A DNA stretch of 64,000 bases, taken from contig KV918785.1 in assembly GCA_002049455.2 (NCBI GenBank), positions 384,975 through 448,974 of the forward strand, given 5' to 3'. Made by a program: the position numbers and the translations under genes. Under the pieces are notes generated by a model, which worked only from the letters and a program-made list of their open reading frames with translations, was not told the DNA's origin and ran no database searches. The DNA comes from Porphyra umbilicalis. Taxonomy: Eukaryota; Rhodophyta; Bangiophyceae; Bangiales; Bangiaceae. Below, one piece after another: positions 53,088 through 64,000 of this stretch (position 1 is its first letter; each line of letters starts with the position of its first letter).

Positions 53088-54704
53088 TTACACGGCTGGG
53101 GTCCACGACGCCATGAAGCTCTTGAGCGTCTCCTTGAGTGCTGCGTCAGACGACTCAGAGAGCTGGCCCTCCGTCCGGATGGCTTCCAGTAGGGCGCCCT
53201 TGGTCGACTTCACGTGCTTCAGGAAGTCCTGCTCGAACTTCTCAATGTGCGCGACCGGCGTCTTGTCCAGGAAGCCGCGGACGCCCGCGTACAGGGTCAC
53301 TACCTGGTCCTCGGGCGTCATCGGGGACAGCTCCCGCTGCTTGAGGAGCTCGTTCAGCCGGTCGCCACGGTTCAGCTGCTGCTGCGTCGCGGCGTCGAGG
53401 TCGGAACCGAACTGGGCAAAGGCTGCCACCTCACGGTGCTGGGCCAGCTCTAGCTTCATCGACCCAGCCACCTGCTTCATCGCCTTCATCTGTGCAGCAG
53501 ACCCGACACGAGACACGGACAGACCGACGTTAATGGCCGGGCGCTGGCCCTTAAAGAAGAGCTCCGACTCGAGGAAGATCTGGCCGTCCGTAATCGAGAT
53601 AACGTTGGTCGGAATGTACGCCGACACGTCACCGGCCTGCGTCTCAATGACCGGCAGGGCCGTCAGGGAGCCGCCGCCCTCCGACTTCGCCATCTTAGCC
53701 GCGCGCTCCAGCAGACGAGAATGCAGGTAGAACACATCGCCAGGGTAGGCCTCACGACCGGGGGGGCGACGAAGCAACAGGGACATCTGGCGGTATGCGA
53801 CAGCCTGCTTCGAGAGATCGTCGAACACAATGAGAGCGTGCTTGCCGTTGTCGCGGAAGTACTCGCCAATGGCCGTGCCCGAGTACGGGGCCAGGAACTG
53901 CAGTGGTGCCGCGTCCGACGCCGTCGCCGCCACAACGATGGAGTACTTGAGCGCACCCGCCTTCTCCAAACTCTTCACAATCTGCGCGACTGTCGACCGC
54001 TTCTGCCCAACGGCGACGTAGATGCAGTACAGCTGCTTGTCCGTGTCGCCCGATTCGAAGTTAACCTTCTGGTTCAGAATGGCGTCAAGCGCCACGGCCG
54101 TCTTGCCGGTCTGGCGATCGCCGATGATCAGCTCACGCTGGCCACGGCCAATGGGCACCAACGCGTCGACGGCCTTGAGGCCCGTCTGCATCGGCTCGTG
54201 CACACCGGTCCGGGGCATGATGCCCGGCGCCTTGACCTCCACACGCATCCGCGTAGCGTCCGTGATGGGGCCCTTGCCGTCAATAGGGTTACCCAGCGCG
54301 TCGACCACACGGCCAAGCATGCCCATCCCGACGGGCACGTCCACAATGGACCCCGTGCGCTTCACAAGGTCGCCCTCAGCAATGTCGCGATCGTTACCAA
54401 ACACCACTACGCCAACGTTGTCTGACTCGAGGTTGAGCGCCATGCCGCGAAGGCCAGATGCAAACTCCACCATTTCGCCGGCCTTGCAGTTGTTGAGCCC
54501 GAAAACGCGCGCGATACCGTCACCAACCGAGAGCACGCGGCCGACCTCGTCCACGTCCACCTTTTGGTAGTAGGACGTGACACGCTCCTCGATGATCGAG
54601 GACAGCTCAGCGGGGTCGATCGAGGCAGCCGGGGCGACAGTGGCATGGAGGCCACGGCGGGTCACGACAGAGCCATGGCGCTGTGGATGCAGAAGCAGAG
54701 ACAT
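53088..54704 (-). CDS. ATP1: mitochondrial F1 ATP synthase subunit alpha
   Basis: 538 residues, full length, no break. F1 alpha forms the catalytic hexamer with beta in the mitochondrial matrix. Presequence [20 protein letters not shown] (Arg-rich, no acids). P-loop GDRQTGKT (195-202), Walker B-like LIVFDD (291-296), catalytic-site Arg in [12 protein letters not shown] (Arg399), and the family signature [15 protein letters not shown]. The C-terminal helical domain is complete. Codon use is even and lower in GC than neighbouring linker-rich genes, as expected of a highly expressed gene. The gene is nuclear with a presequence, whereas land plants keep it in the mitochondrion. Convergent with SEN54. 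Confidence 0.97.
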   Translation of the reverse strand: MSLLLHPQRHGSVVTRRGLHATVAPAASIDPAELSSIIEERVTSYYQKVDVDEVGRVLSVGDGIARVFGLNNCKAGEMVEFASGLRGMALNLESDNVGVVVFGNDRDIAEGDLVKRTGSIVDVPVGMGMLGRVVDALGNPIDGKGPITDATRMRVEVKAPGIMPRTGVHEPMQTGLKAVDALVPIGRGQRELIIGDRQTGKTAVALDAILNQKVNFESGDTDKQLYCIYVAVGQKRSTVAQIVKSLEKAGALKYSIVVAATASDAAPLQFLAPYSGTAIGEYFRDNGKHALIVFDDLSKQAVAYRQMSLLLRRPPGREAYPGDVFYLHSRLLERAAKMAKSEGGGSLTALPVIETQAGDVSAYIPTNVISITDGQIFLESELFFKGQRPAINVGLSVSRVGSAAQMKAMKQVAGSMKLELAQHREVAAFAQFGSDLDAATQQQLNRGDRLNELLKQRELSPMTPEDQVVTLYAGVRGFLDKTPVAHIEKFEQDFLKHVKSTKGALLEAIRTEGQLSESSDAALKETLKSFMASWTPAV

Positions 54705-57700
54705 AGAGAGGTGTCGGCGAGTATAGCAAGCGGACCGCAGAAGACGTTAAAAACTGGATACACCCAGGTCATGAAACACACGGTGATCGAGGCCGACGGA
54801 ACCTTGATGAGATCCATGTGGATCTTGGAAGAATCCCCTGATCCACATCCGAGAGGGCGCCAGGGGACATCATCACCTGGCCGCTAAGCGAGTACCAGCC
54901 GAAGCGACCATATCCACCGTTGCGGGGGATGAACAATAAACGAAGATCGGAGAAGCCACATTGGAAGGACTACCAATGCCAATGACGCGGCCGGACCGAT
55001 GGGCCGAGGATGCACCACCTGCCATCCACCCGCCATTCAAAGCGCCTTCCGAAAGAGAAGGACCGCGATCCAGTTCCATCGACGAACTGGTGCACACGGC
55101 CCGTCGCACACCAGGACGCGGTTGTCGTAAGGTTCACGGGCCAAACGTACCTGGGCAATGCCAGACGCGGCGGATCGCGACAGGGTACGGGCACCAAACA
55201 CCAGACCGGCGCGCAGCATGATGACGATGCTCAAGAAACAACCCTGACACTGCGATGCCGATGACCGGGGGGGGATGCGCTCCCGGCGAACGCGGTGGCG
55301 ACGACGATGGCAATGCGACGCGGGTCTGCCGGAAGAGAGGCGCCCGAGAGACCCCGACGACAGAGGTCAGAAACAGCCGAGGGTGAGGAGGGCGAATCGC
55401 GGGCATCAAAGGTCAGGTCGACCGACTAATGATCCAATACAGTTCATAATTCCAAAACGCAGACAGCAGAAAATCTGGACTTCGGAGTACTGGTCATTAA
55501 AACAGTCTGTCGATCTGGACAGCGAACTACAACGAAGTAATCACCAAAACCCTGTGAAAAAGGTACATGACGCATTATATCTGTGCGAAGTGGCCCGGGA
55601 AAAACTGCACAACGGAGGCCACATTGAAATTGATTCAATAAGACCCAGTAATTATGAAATGATGATCTAAATGTGAATTCAAAGGAGGCTACTATAAAGT
55701 GGCCCCGCGTCGCTTAGTCGATTACACACTGCAGCCGGACACCAACACACCTCCTCCCACTCGTTCGCGACCCCCTCCCCCCTCGCGTTGGAGGCGATTG
55801 GCCGGGTCGAGGGGTCGTCTACGAATCCATACTGGCCCGTTGCGACTGCGATCCTGTTCGGGAGATCGATGGCGAGCCGCAAAGCGCGCTGGAACGACCC
55901 CCAGACTGCCGGTGTCCACGCCATCCCGCAGTGGGTGAGGCACGCCTCTCTCGTACGTCACAGGCAAGTGCATGCTGTTCATTCCACCGCTGCCTGGCTC
56001 TTCGAGAGTAGATCTGAACGCAAAGGGGCGCGGGGATGGCAGCGTCGACCGGCGGCGGCGGTGCTAGCAATCGCCCTGCTGCCACAGATGTGAATGGTTT
56101 TCGTCGGCGGACCCGTATCACGGGGACTTGCATGCTCATCTGTCCTGAGAGTCACATGCAGGAGTGCCACCTCGAGGACGCGCCTGGTGACCCTCCAGCG
56201 CAAACGTTCCAAAGCCGTCGTGACAACCGAAGCAGTCTTGACCTCGCCTGGACGCCAAGTGCTTTATGTGTGCTGAAATCCTCTGAAAAAGTATCAAATA
56301 TCACGGAGAGTGCCTTATAGATTGTTGTTTTCTGGGTGGACATCATCGGTCACAACCAGGTCCTGGTTCAGGGAATTCAATACCTTTGATCAACAAACAG
56401 CTAATGAGCAGCTTCGCGTGCACTCGTTTGCAAGGAATCACGGTATTTGGGAAGTCAGGAAACGCTCTCGCTTCAAGGCGAAGGCCGGCTTTGTTGGCGA
56501 CCCAATCCTCCGCTTCTACAGCAGCTCTCAAGGGCACTCCTCACTGTGTGTGCGATAAAGACTTGCGAGGGGGGAGGTCATCCAGGACAGGAGTCGGCTG
56601 ACACCCGCGGAAGCCGTCCTCATCCTCGCGTCGGACGGGATGTGGGAATGGGCGTTTAAGCACCGGGTACCCTGGTGCGGGATTCCGTGACCCACCCGCG
56701 AGATGAGCACAGGTCGGGGGGAGTACCCCCGCCACCCGTGCGGCCCGAACTCTTCGCGGCGGCGACGGCGACGGCGGCCGCCGGCGGCCCCGTTGCGGTC
56801 AAACCCTGATGCAGCTTCTGCCGATATCTCCCTCTCCGCCCAGCGCCACCGAGAGAGTGAATGTTATGAGTGGGGTATCAAACGGCGATGCGACCGTCGT
56901 CCACAGCAGCAGCGAGTAGCATAGCTTTGTGAAGCGCAGTGGCGCATTCAATCTGCACAAGGGTTACCCGCTCTGTTTTCCGCGCAAGCCCGGAGCGCCA
57001 CCCGACGGTATTCAGCGACCGGCTGGATAGAATGAGCAAGCATTCAATGCGAATATATATTTTACGCCAACGTTCCTTCACACCTTTTCAGACTGTGTTC
57101 TACACCATTCTGTAGGTTCCGATAGGTTGAAAACGGATCTACCTTATCCTCACAGATTTGGGAAGAAAATGCGGAGGAAGCAGGTTTCAAGACAGCTCCA
57201 CTGGGCCCCCACAGATGACCTGACGCCACCCGGAGCAGGAACGCATGCGGGGTCTCCCACACTGTCGTGTGAGAGGCGCGCAGCAAACACTTGTTCCCAC
57301 CCCTCGCTGGCCGGTATCGTTTCCAACGCGCGTTCCCCTTCACAGCCTCTACAGGGTACACGGTCATTAATGTGTGAGCCGGGCGCTTCAGGCCTCAGGG
57401 AGGTCCCAGACGGACGCGACTTTCAACTTTAAGACTTCGCCGCTGCGTGTCCTCCGTACCCCACGGTACATCGAGCTGTGCTGCCACGAGCCTGCCGCAA
57501 CCGCGGCGGCGGCCGGCAGGGAATCACGTGGGTGCTTCAAGCCATCCCGAGCCCTATGCCCCCCTGTGCACTCGGGCCGCCACTGACGCCAAATCGCGTG
57601 GTGCTGTTGGCTGTTCTCCTATTTGCGCTGAGCTGCAACTGCCGCAGACGACGTGTCCTGTCGCAGCATGGAATGTAAGCGCGTGACGACTGAGACGAGG

Positions 57701-59414
57701 TGTAACTTGGCCAATCAAAACCTGTACATGGTCAATGTGACCAGTAGCGATCCGTCGTGGTGCTCTCGCCGCACAAGCGGGCATCCCAGGGCTGTGCCGG
57801 AAACGCTGTAATGTTCGGCCCCAGCTCTGACCTTGGGCCGCAGCATTCGGGCCAGATCCGTCCGTAGGTCAGGCACCTGTCAAACACCCTCACTTCTGAC
57901 GTCTGATGGGGAGTGCTCACGCAAAACTGGGCGGCTCCGCACAGCCTCGCTGTCATGCTCCAAGTCCCGAGGCTTGGAAACGAAGACGCCGCTTGGGCCA
58001 AACAACACCAGCCGCGGCGTCTCCCTCGAGCTCGTCGGCGAGCCGCTGCCCGCCAACTCGCTCGCGCTGGGCTGGCTCGCGGCCCCGAGTCCACCCGGGG
58101 CCCCCTCTGGCAAAATAAGCGCAACTGCCGCCAAACGCGCACACGGCAGCGGTGTACGCGGCAGCAGATGCGGAGGCGGCCCGAACAAAACGCTCGCGGC
58201 GGGCCCAACCGCGCGGACGGGGAAACGGCCCCGAGGCCGCACCCCTTCCCCCACGCCTTTCCATTCGACAATTGGCCGTGCAGGGTCCGTGCACGGCCGG
58301 ATTGGCCTCGACTCGCTGGCCCGGCCGGGCAGTCCGGACTGCTGAGAGCGACCCCGGCGTGTGTGGTGCTCTGCGGCGCCGGGTGCCCCGCTGGCCCAGG
58401 GCGCTGGCGGCCGCCACCGTCGCGGCCTCAGCGCCAACCCCGCGAAGTTGGGCGACCTGGCCCGCCCAGCATCCGCGACTGTCACCACCCTGCAGGCTGC
58501 AGGCCTGCAGGGTCAACAGTGGCGGCTGTCGGAGCACCTTCCCACCAACAAACTGGCAGGGAGGCCGCTGGCGACCGAGATCGGGCCCGAGGCGGCCAGG
58601 AGGTGTGGGAGTGGAAAGGGCGGGCTGGACGGCGTCTGGGTGGGGGGCACTGGGAGTGACTGGGAATGCGACCGCACCCGTCGTCCAGGAGGAGGGGGGC
58701 GCCGGGCCCTGCGCCCGGGCCCGTCGGCAGACGCCTTTCTGAAACACACTGCGCGGGTTTGGAGCCCACGCGTCCGGTTAACTGGCTCGGGGAGCCAGCC
58801 AGCCCTGCTCGCACGTGCGTGCTGTGGGGGTGGGAGGGCACAACCCGCGCGGGGCCGGTGCTGCCGCCGCCGCTGCTTTCTCCCTGCAGCCGCCGCCGCC
58901 GCCGACGCCGGTGCCAACGCCGCCGAGCAATCTGCCGCCGGACCGCTTGCTGCGGCCCCCTCCTCCTGGGGGTCCCTAGACGGTTGCCGGGGGCAAGGGC
59001 AGCGCCAGCGCAACCCGCCGCCGCCGCGTTTTAACCGCCCGGCCACTGCCAGTCGTCTCGCCGCCGACACCGCCGCCACACACACCCAGCCCCAGACGCA
59101 CGAGCCGCCCGACTTCCGACCCACCCCCCCTTCACAAGAGCCCGACCCACCGCCCATCGGCGTGACGCTCCTTTCGTCTCATTTTCCTCTGCTCTCTCCC
59201 CCGCGTTCGTCTGCCTCCCCTGCTGGTGCCACATCGCTGTTCCAGGTCGTCTACCTGCCGGCCCGGCGACCCCCATGCCCGTGTGTCTGCCGTTGTGCTT
59301 GTCGTTGCCTGCCGTTTCCTTTCCCAGTCGGGCATCTCTCTTCCCCGGCGCAGTCTTTCTCCACCTCCCCCGTCTGTCGTTTCCCCGGCCGTCTCGTTCC
59401 CTGGTGGAGTCGTC
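54705..59414. other. 4.7 kb gene-poor region
   Basis: Presumed 5' region of the ATP synthase gene followed by long non-coding DNA. 55420-55700 and 56230-56500 are distinctly AT-richer. Small inverted repeats: GATCCA-TG-TGGATC (about 54810), GGCCGTGCA/TGCACGGCC (about 58275-58300), and CCCTGCAGGC/GCCTGCAGGG (about 58490-58515). 57900-58500 is open on both strands and the minus strand has a protein-like end (LVLFGPSGVFVSKPRDLEHD), but I cannot support a gene. 59100-59410 is pyrimidine-rich, a likely leader of the zinc-finger gene. Confidence 0.5.
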
Positions 59415-60449
59415 ATGCAGGATAGCAACCCCCCACCGACGGATGAGCGCCAAGACGGTGGCAGGTCGCGCCTCACCCGTGGCATGAACACTCTCCTGCG
59501 GGCGGCGTCCACCCGAGGCGAGGCGGCGGACAGCCCCCTGCACTCGGCCATCACCTTCTTCTCCCAAGTGTGCGAAGATGTGACCACGACCCCGCACCAC
59601 CCGCTGGGTTTGTTTGTCACGGCTGCACCGCCGCAGCAAAACGGCATCCCTTCGAGCCTGTCGCTGGGGCCGGCTGCGGGTCACGGGCACGCGGCGGCGT
59701 GGACCAAGCTCACCGACGACCAGCCGACGCGCACGCCCGAGCGGCCAGACAATCTCCTGGGCACCGAAATGCCCCCAACCTCACCGGTCTCCCCCCCCGT
59801 CGCCGCCAAGTTCCCGCTCTTGCCGGCGCCCATTGGACCACAGCTCGGGGTGGCACCTCTCCCCTCGCCGGAGCCGGCTGCCGCTCTTCAAGACGCGGCG
59901 ACTTCCCCACCTACACCCCCCCGGCGGCGGCCTCGCCGGCCCGCGGGTGGCGTAACCAAAGCGCGCAAGCCCCGTTCAACCATCAAGCCATCGCCTGGCT
60001 CGTCTACCTTGGGCGCGGAGCAGCCGTCAGCGTTGACGCCCGCTGCAACGGCGTCGGCGGCGCGGCGGAAACGGTCGGCTGGCAGCGGCGCAACAACCCA
60101 CATGTGCCAGGTGCCCAAGTGCAACCGCTCGTTTGCGCGCACGTACAACCTGCACACCCACATGCGCACCCACACCGGCGACTGCCCGTACGCGTGCCAG
60201 TACGACTCGTGCACTAAGCGCTTCAAGTGGAAGAGCAGCCTGACCAGCCATCGCAAGTACCACGAGAAGCGGGACGCGGAGAAGCAGGCTGCGACTGCTG
60301 CCGCGGCGGCTGCCGCCGCCGCTGTCAAATCAAAGTTGTCCGTAACCGGGAGCACCGAGGCCACGCCGACGGCACCTGATGCGGGGAAGCCAGAGGACTC
60401 GCTCATGGCGGTTGCGTCGCTGGCCTCACTGCGCGCTATGCCGGTGTGA
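59415..60449 (+). CDS. C2H2 zinc-finger transcription factor, two fingers
   Basis: 344 residues from ATG in context CGTCATGC. The N-terminal 220 residues are Pro/Thr/Ala-rich with a basic patch (PPRRRPRRPAGGVTKARKPR), a likely nuclear signal. Two adjacent classical fingers follow: CQVPKCNRSFARTYNLHTH.MRTH (about 231-253), with a TGDCPYA linker close to TGEKPY, and CQYDSCTKRFKWKSSLTSH.RKYH (about 261-283). The CxxxxC spacing resembles fungal and algal GLI/Zap1-type fingers. An Ala run and a short tail end the protein. With two fingers it probably binds a short site or acts as a dimer. Followed by the bZIP gene 500 bp downstream on the same strand. Confidence 0.82.
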   Translation: MQDSNPPPTDERQDGGRSRLTRGMNTLLRAASTRGEAADSPLHSAITFFSQVCEDVTTTPHHPLGLFVTAAPPQQNGIPSSLSLGPAAGHGHAAAWTKLTDDQPTRTPERPDNLLGTEMPPTSPVSPPVAAKFPLLPAPIGPQLGVAPLPSPEPAAALQDAATSPPTPPRRRPRRPAGGVTKARKPRSTIKPSPGSSTLGAEQPSALTPAATASAARRKRSAGSGATTHMCQVPKCNRSFARTYNLHTHMRTHTGDCPYACQYDSCTKRFKWKSSLTSHRKYHEKRDAEKQAATAAAAAAAAAVKSKLSVTGSTEATPTAPDAGKPEDSLMAVASLASLRAMPV

Positions 60450-60956
60450 GTGCGTGTGTACTGCGTGTTCGTCTTCGTTCCCTATTTTCGTCTGCTCCCC
60501 TCTCGGCGCATCGTCTGAAAAGTTTGAATGCCAAAACCAATTGTAGACCCTCTCTTGGCTTCCTTCTCCTGGAGAACACAGTGTATTTATGGAAGACGAC
60601 GCGCACGCAGCAGGTCTTTAGAGAACCAAAAGACTGCATTGATACACCAATTATGCACTGTAGCCCTCCTTTATTGTTCCATATATTCAAGTAGAAGTCG
60701 TGATGTTGGGGGGCTATATCTTATAATCATTTTTCAATCCAGAGCCCTGAAATTTGTGATCACGCCACTAGCGCAAGGCCCAAGCCTGCACAGAAAGCGA
60801 GACGTTCGGTACCTCACCTTCGGCGGCGGATGGTTCTCGCCAGCACGGCATCCATGCGGGTCTTGCAGTGTGTCGCCTCGCGCTCGCGACACGCCTCATC
60901 GTCAGCCATCGTTGGTTCTTTTTCTGTGTTTCCGTACACGTGCCCGACCCTCGACC
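60450..60956. other. intergenic region between zinc-finger and bZIP genes
   Basis: AT-richer 3' region of the zinc-finger gene (60480-60760) then a pyrimidine-rich leader up to the bZIP ATG. TATATCTTATAATC at 60714-60727 could be core promoter. Confidence 0.5.
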
Positions 60957-62153
60957 ATGGCTGCTGGCGGTTCCACCCCCATCAGCGCTCCCGCTACGGA
61001 CCCTACCGAGGCGTCGACGCCTGCGGCACTCCCTGCTGGCGGCGGGGGTGTCCCGCCCTCGACAATCCCCGTTGCCCCGGCCCCGGTCTCGGCCACCCTC
61101 ACCCCTAGTGGCAGCCGATGGGGGCTCTCCCGCAAGCACCACTCGGAGGCGAGTGCCTACCTCCGCCGTATCTTTGAGTCTCCCCACCACGCGTGTGGCA
61201 AGTCGAAGGCCGCCGCGCCCGCCGCCCCCATCGCCGCCAGCGGTGCTGGTCCTGCACGTGTCGCTGCCGCCCCTGCCGCCTCCACCGCCCTGCCTGTCGC
61301 GGCGGTCCCCGATGGCGCCGCCTCCACGGCCACCCCCACCGGGGTTGTCACAAGCCAAAACCCCCCTTCCTGCGGCGTTGCGCGCGCCAAGCGCCGCGCC
61401 GAATCCGCCCGCCAAGACTTTAAGCGGTCGGTCGTCGCCCGCCTGGCGCCACCCCTGTGCAAGCACGGTATGGCGTGCGTGTCGGGCAGTAGCATGAACA
61501 ACGGGTCCGGGGGCGCGTCCAACGATGACGGCACGGGCGACGGCGACGGCAACGGTACCATGTCGTGCGCGCAGGAGCGGTGGCGACGGAAGGAGCTCAA
61601 CCGCACGTCCGCCGCCGGCTGCCGCGTCTACCGAGAGGTGTACGTGCGGGAGCTCGAGTCAGTGGTGCGGGAGGGGGAGGCGGAGCGCGACCGCCTCGTC
61701 GCCGCCCTGTGCGAGCTTCAGCACCTGTTTGACGCCCGCGCTTGTGGGGGGTCCATGGTGCCCACGGCGGTTGAGGGGGCGGGCGCAGCAGCACCAGCGG
61801 TCCAGGCGGCGGGGGAGGTCGCCCCGGGAGTCGCTGGTGGTGGCGGCGCTGCGGGTGAGGGCGGGGCTGCCGCCGCTGCCGCCGCTGGCGACACCCTACT
61901 CGACGCCCTCCCCGCGCCGCACCACGAGTGCGCGTGCCCGTGGGAAGCCTGGGCGGCGGCTGGGGCGGGCTTTAGCGCGTCCGACGAGGCCGTGCAGGGC
62001 GTGCTTCAGGGGCCGGGGGGGGTGCTTCCGCCGCTGCCGCCTGAGCTGAGCGACGTGCACGACCTGCTGCCCGGGTTGGGGTCGGGCGCTGGGGCGGGGT
62101 CGGTGCCCAATAGCTTGGCCGAGCCGGCGAGCGGGTCGCCTAGCCTCCTTTGA
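60957..62153 (+). CDS. bZIP transcription factor
   Basis: 398 residues from ATG in context CGACCATGG. The basic region is ERWRRKELNRTSAAGCRVYR, with the bZIP invariant spacing N-x7-R (Asn215 to Arg223) and, nine residues on, the first zipper Leu in YVRELE. Heptad positions then read Leu, Gly, Leu, Leu (VREGEAERDRLVAALCELQH), a short zipper with one weak position. Upstream are Ala/Pro-rich sequence and a basic stretch RAKRRAESARQDFKRSVVAR; downstream are an Ala/Gly linker and an acidic LPPLPPELSDVHDLLPGLG, which looks like an activation segment. Target unknown; TGACG-type palindromes such as the one at 34113 are the usual sites. Confidence 0.78.
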   Translation: MAAGGSTPISAPATDPTEASTPAALPAGGGGVPPSTIPVAPAPVSATLTPSGSRWGLSRKHHSEASAYLRRIFESPHHACGKSKAAAPAAPIAASGAGPARVAAAPAASTALPVAAVPDGAASTATPTGVVTSQNPPSCGVARAKRRAESARQDFKRSVVARLAPPLCKHGMACVSGSSMNNGSGGASNDDGTGDGDGNGTMSCAQERWRRKELNRTSAAGCRVYREVYVRELESVVREGEAERDRLVAALCELQHLFDARACGGSMVPTAVEGAGAAAPAVQAAGEVAPGVAGGGGAAGEGGAAAAAAAGDTLLDALPAPHHECACPWEAWAAAGAGFSASDEAVQGVLQGPGGVLPPLPPELSDVHDLLPGLGSGAGAGSVPNSLAEPASGSPSLL

Positions 62154-64000
62154 CGGATGTCGGCCAGGGAGTAGACGGCCGTGCCATCCGGATGCCATCT
62201 GCCATGCGCCCGTTCGACTGTCGGGGGCTGCGTTTCATCCTGCAGGACGGCTATCTTGAGGCTCGCATGTTTTTGCTTGGCCGGCGCCATAGTCCAAGGG
62301 TACACCCTGCGGGCGGGCGGCGGCGTCGACGTGTTGCCCACTACCTCTGCGGACACTCATGCATCGAGGATCGGTCCGTGACGCGCTGTTGGCGCCCGTG
62401 TAGGAGTTGGTTGTGGGGTCGGGGGTGCGGCTGTTGCTCGCCGATGGGGAGAGTGAGACCTGTGAGTGTACTCGGTCGTCGTGCGTCCCAGACCGCCGTC
62501 GCTGCCGGAATTGCTGTAGAGGCTGTCACCACTGACGAGGGCGTGTTGGCCTTGGCGTGACGGCTACCAGCAAGGTGCAGCGGGTTACACGAGGCTGACG
62601 CTTTGCGATACGGCGTGTTGTCATCCGAGCTGCTGCTGTGGCAGTCGTCGGCGCGCCGAGGCAGGTATTGGTTCTTCTTTCTCCATTCTTCCTGCTGTGG
62701 GCGGCACTCACGTTGGCATCCACGTCCTGTACGTTGCGTTTTGCTCTTCTATCTATGTTTTTTGCACTTGGTCTGGCATGAGCTTGAGCCGGAGACGTCT
62801 CCATTTGTTTTACGCTACGACGACGCTTCAACGTTTGTCTCGCCCTCCATGAGCGCAGGCGCTACCGCCCGAGCGTGCCGCCCCAGTAGTACTCGTCGCG
62901 TATGGCAGCCTTTGCGTCGTGGCTTTTTTTTTTGCGCTCGCAAACCTGTTTTTTTGTTGGCGGTCGCAAGCCCCGGGAGTGGACGTGCATCTCCACACGG
63001 CACGTCTTGGGTGTGACCACCCGGGACGTAGCCGTCTGTGTGCCGCCTCGCTCGTCACCCACGCACCCGCTTGCGCGCCGGCGGTGCTTCTGGCGGTCCG
63101 CCTCTGGCGACGTCTGCCGCCACCCAACCTCGACCGCGGGGCCACGGTTGACGACTCGCCCCTCGCTGTGACGCGGCGGGCGTCGCAGCGGTGGGCCCCC
63201 GCGCAACCGCCGCCGCCGGCACCGGCCGCTACGCCCGCCACAGCGCGCCCGCCGGCGGCACGCGGTGGCGGAACGGTAAGGGAGCGACCTGGCGCACCGG
63301 CGCCGCCACGGGAGGCGGGGCGCCGCCGCGGTGTGGGGCTCGTGCGGGGCAAGCAGCCAAATGGCAGCCAATGGCTGGCGGGCGAGGGAGGGGCGCGGGG
63401 GCATTCACGGACGACCGTGCATCCACGGTAAGCGGGGCGTCGGCGAGTGGCGAAAAGTTCGCTTCACACGTGCGTCGACTCTTTGCCGGCTGAAAACGGG
63501 TGGTCGGATGTGGATCACGGTCGGACCACCGAGGGTGTAAGAACCAATTCATTACACATGAATTTCTCTGGACTACAGTTTAGCGTGCTTTCCCACACCC
63601 ACACGTCGAAAAAAATCATTTTTTCTAGTGCAAGTTGTGGGAGTACTTAAAAGACGTTTTTGGCCTCCGTTTGGCTCCCTACGCCGTTGGCGGACGTCCC
63701 CCGGCACTTCCTTCACTATGGGAACATGCGCTGGGGCTGCCCGCATCTTTCTGTGAAGTTGCTAGAGAGGTGGCGACGTCTTCATCGCGCGTACGGTCTG
63801 CGGAAGCATAATCGTGGTTAAGAAAGTACGTGAGGGCAGGTGCGGCGTTTACGGGGACGTGGGGGCAGGTGGAAGAGGCCACGAAAGGCCATGACGTCAC
63901 AACTCCGCGGTACACGGTGTCGTCAACGGCATGCGGCGGCGGTTTTGGCGGTCTGGGCACGGGTGCGAGCGTGTGGGCGTATCCTACGTCGACCACATGT
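62154..64000. other. 1.8 kb region at the window end
   Basis: No supported gene. A possible short plus-strand frame from ATG about 62902 begins MAAFASWLF, transit-peptide-like, but it crosses T-runs and loses protein character. 63540-63660 is AT-rich. Both strands after 63200 are open only because of composition. Confidence 0.45.

Noticed and set aside
57880-58488. Minus-strand frame with LVLFGPSGVFVSKPRD
   Set aside because: The short protein-like end is not enough; the rest is Pro/Arg-rich and the opposite strand is equally open.

Overview
The window looks like nuclear DNA of a GC-rich alga with few introns, most probably a red alga of the Porphyra/Pyropia type (inference). Three things point that way. 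The mitochondrial ATP synthase alpha subunit is nuclear-encoded with a presequence. Two probable plastid proteins begin MAFV and MVAFV, the phenylalanine-near-start signature known from red-algal and glaucophyte transit peptides. Genes are mostly single ORFs with Ala/Gly/Pro-rich linkers and long poly-G or poly-C runs. Many genes change reading frame at or near such runs. Those breaks may be assembly errors, so CDS entries are given as whole spans with the breaks noted.

Layout. 1-3966: end of a gene joining a beta-class DNA amino-methyltransferase domain to a SET domain. 5055-7395 and 9495-11675: tandem ATAD2/Yta7-like AAA+ ATPases, each with a TATA box; the first has lost its Walker B glutamate. 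Between them lie a ~222 bp tandem array and a MITE. 11.7-16.3 kb is gene-poor with a broken gene. 16302-19776 is a UvrD-type helicase, convergent with a three-exon gene of unknown function (19947-21865). Two MITE-like elements follow, then a p24 cargo receptor, a kynurenine-formamidase-like hydrolase and a transglutaminase-fold protein.

29-34 kb: a D27-like plastid protein, convergent with a REVEILLE/LCL-type MYB factor. 34.7-38.1 kb: a region bounded by 27 bp terminal inverted repeats and full of duplications and hairpins. 39-46 kb: PrmA-type methyltransferase, a CaaX-box protein, a small mitochondrial protein and a plastid Cys-motif protein. 46.7-49.5 kb: a doubtful low-complexity gene. 51-55 kb: tRNA-splicing endonuclease subunit SEN54, convergent with ATP synthase alpha. 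59-62 kb: a two-finger C2H2 protein and a bZIP protein in tandem.

Functionally the left 12 kb is chromatin-related and the rest is housekeeping or organellar genes plus transcription factors, separated by non-coding DNA carrying small inverted-repeat elements. No rRNA, tRNA or CRISPR array was recognised.
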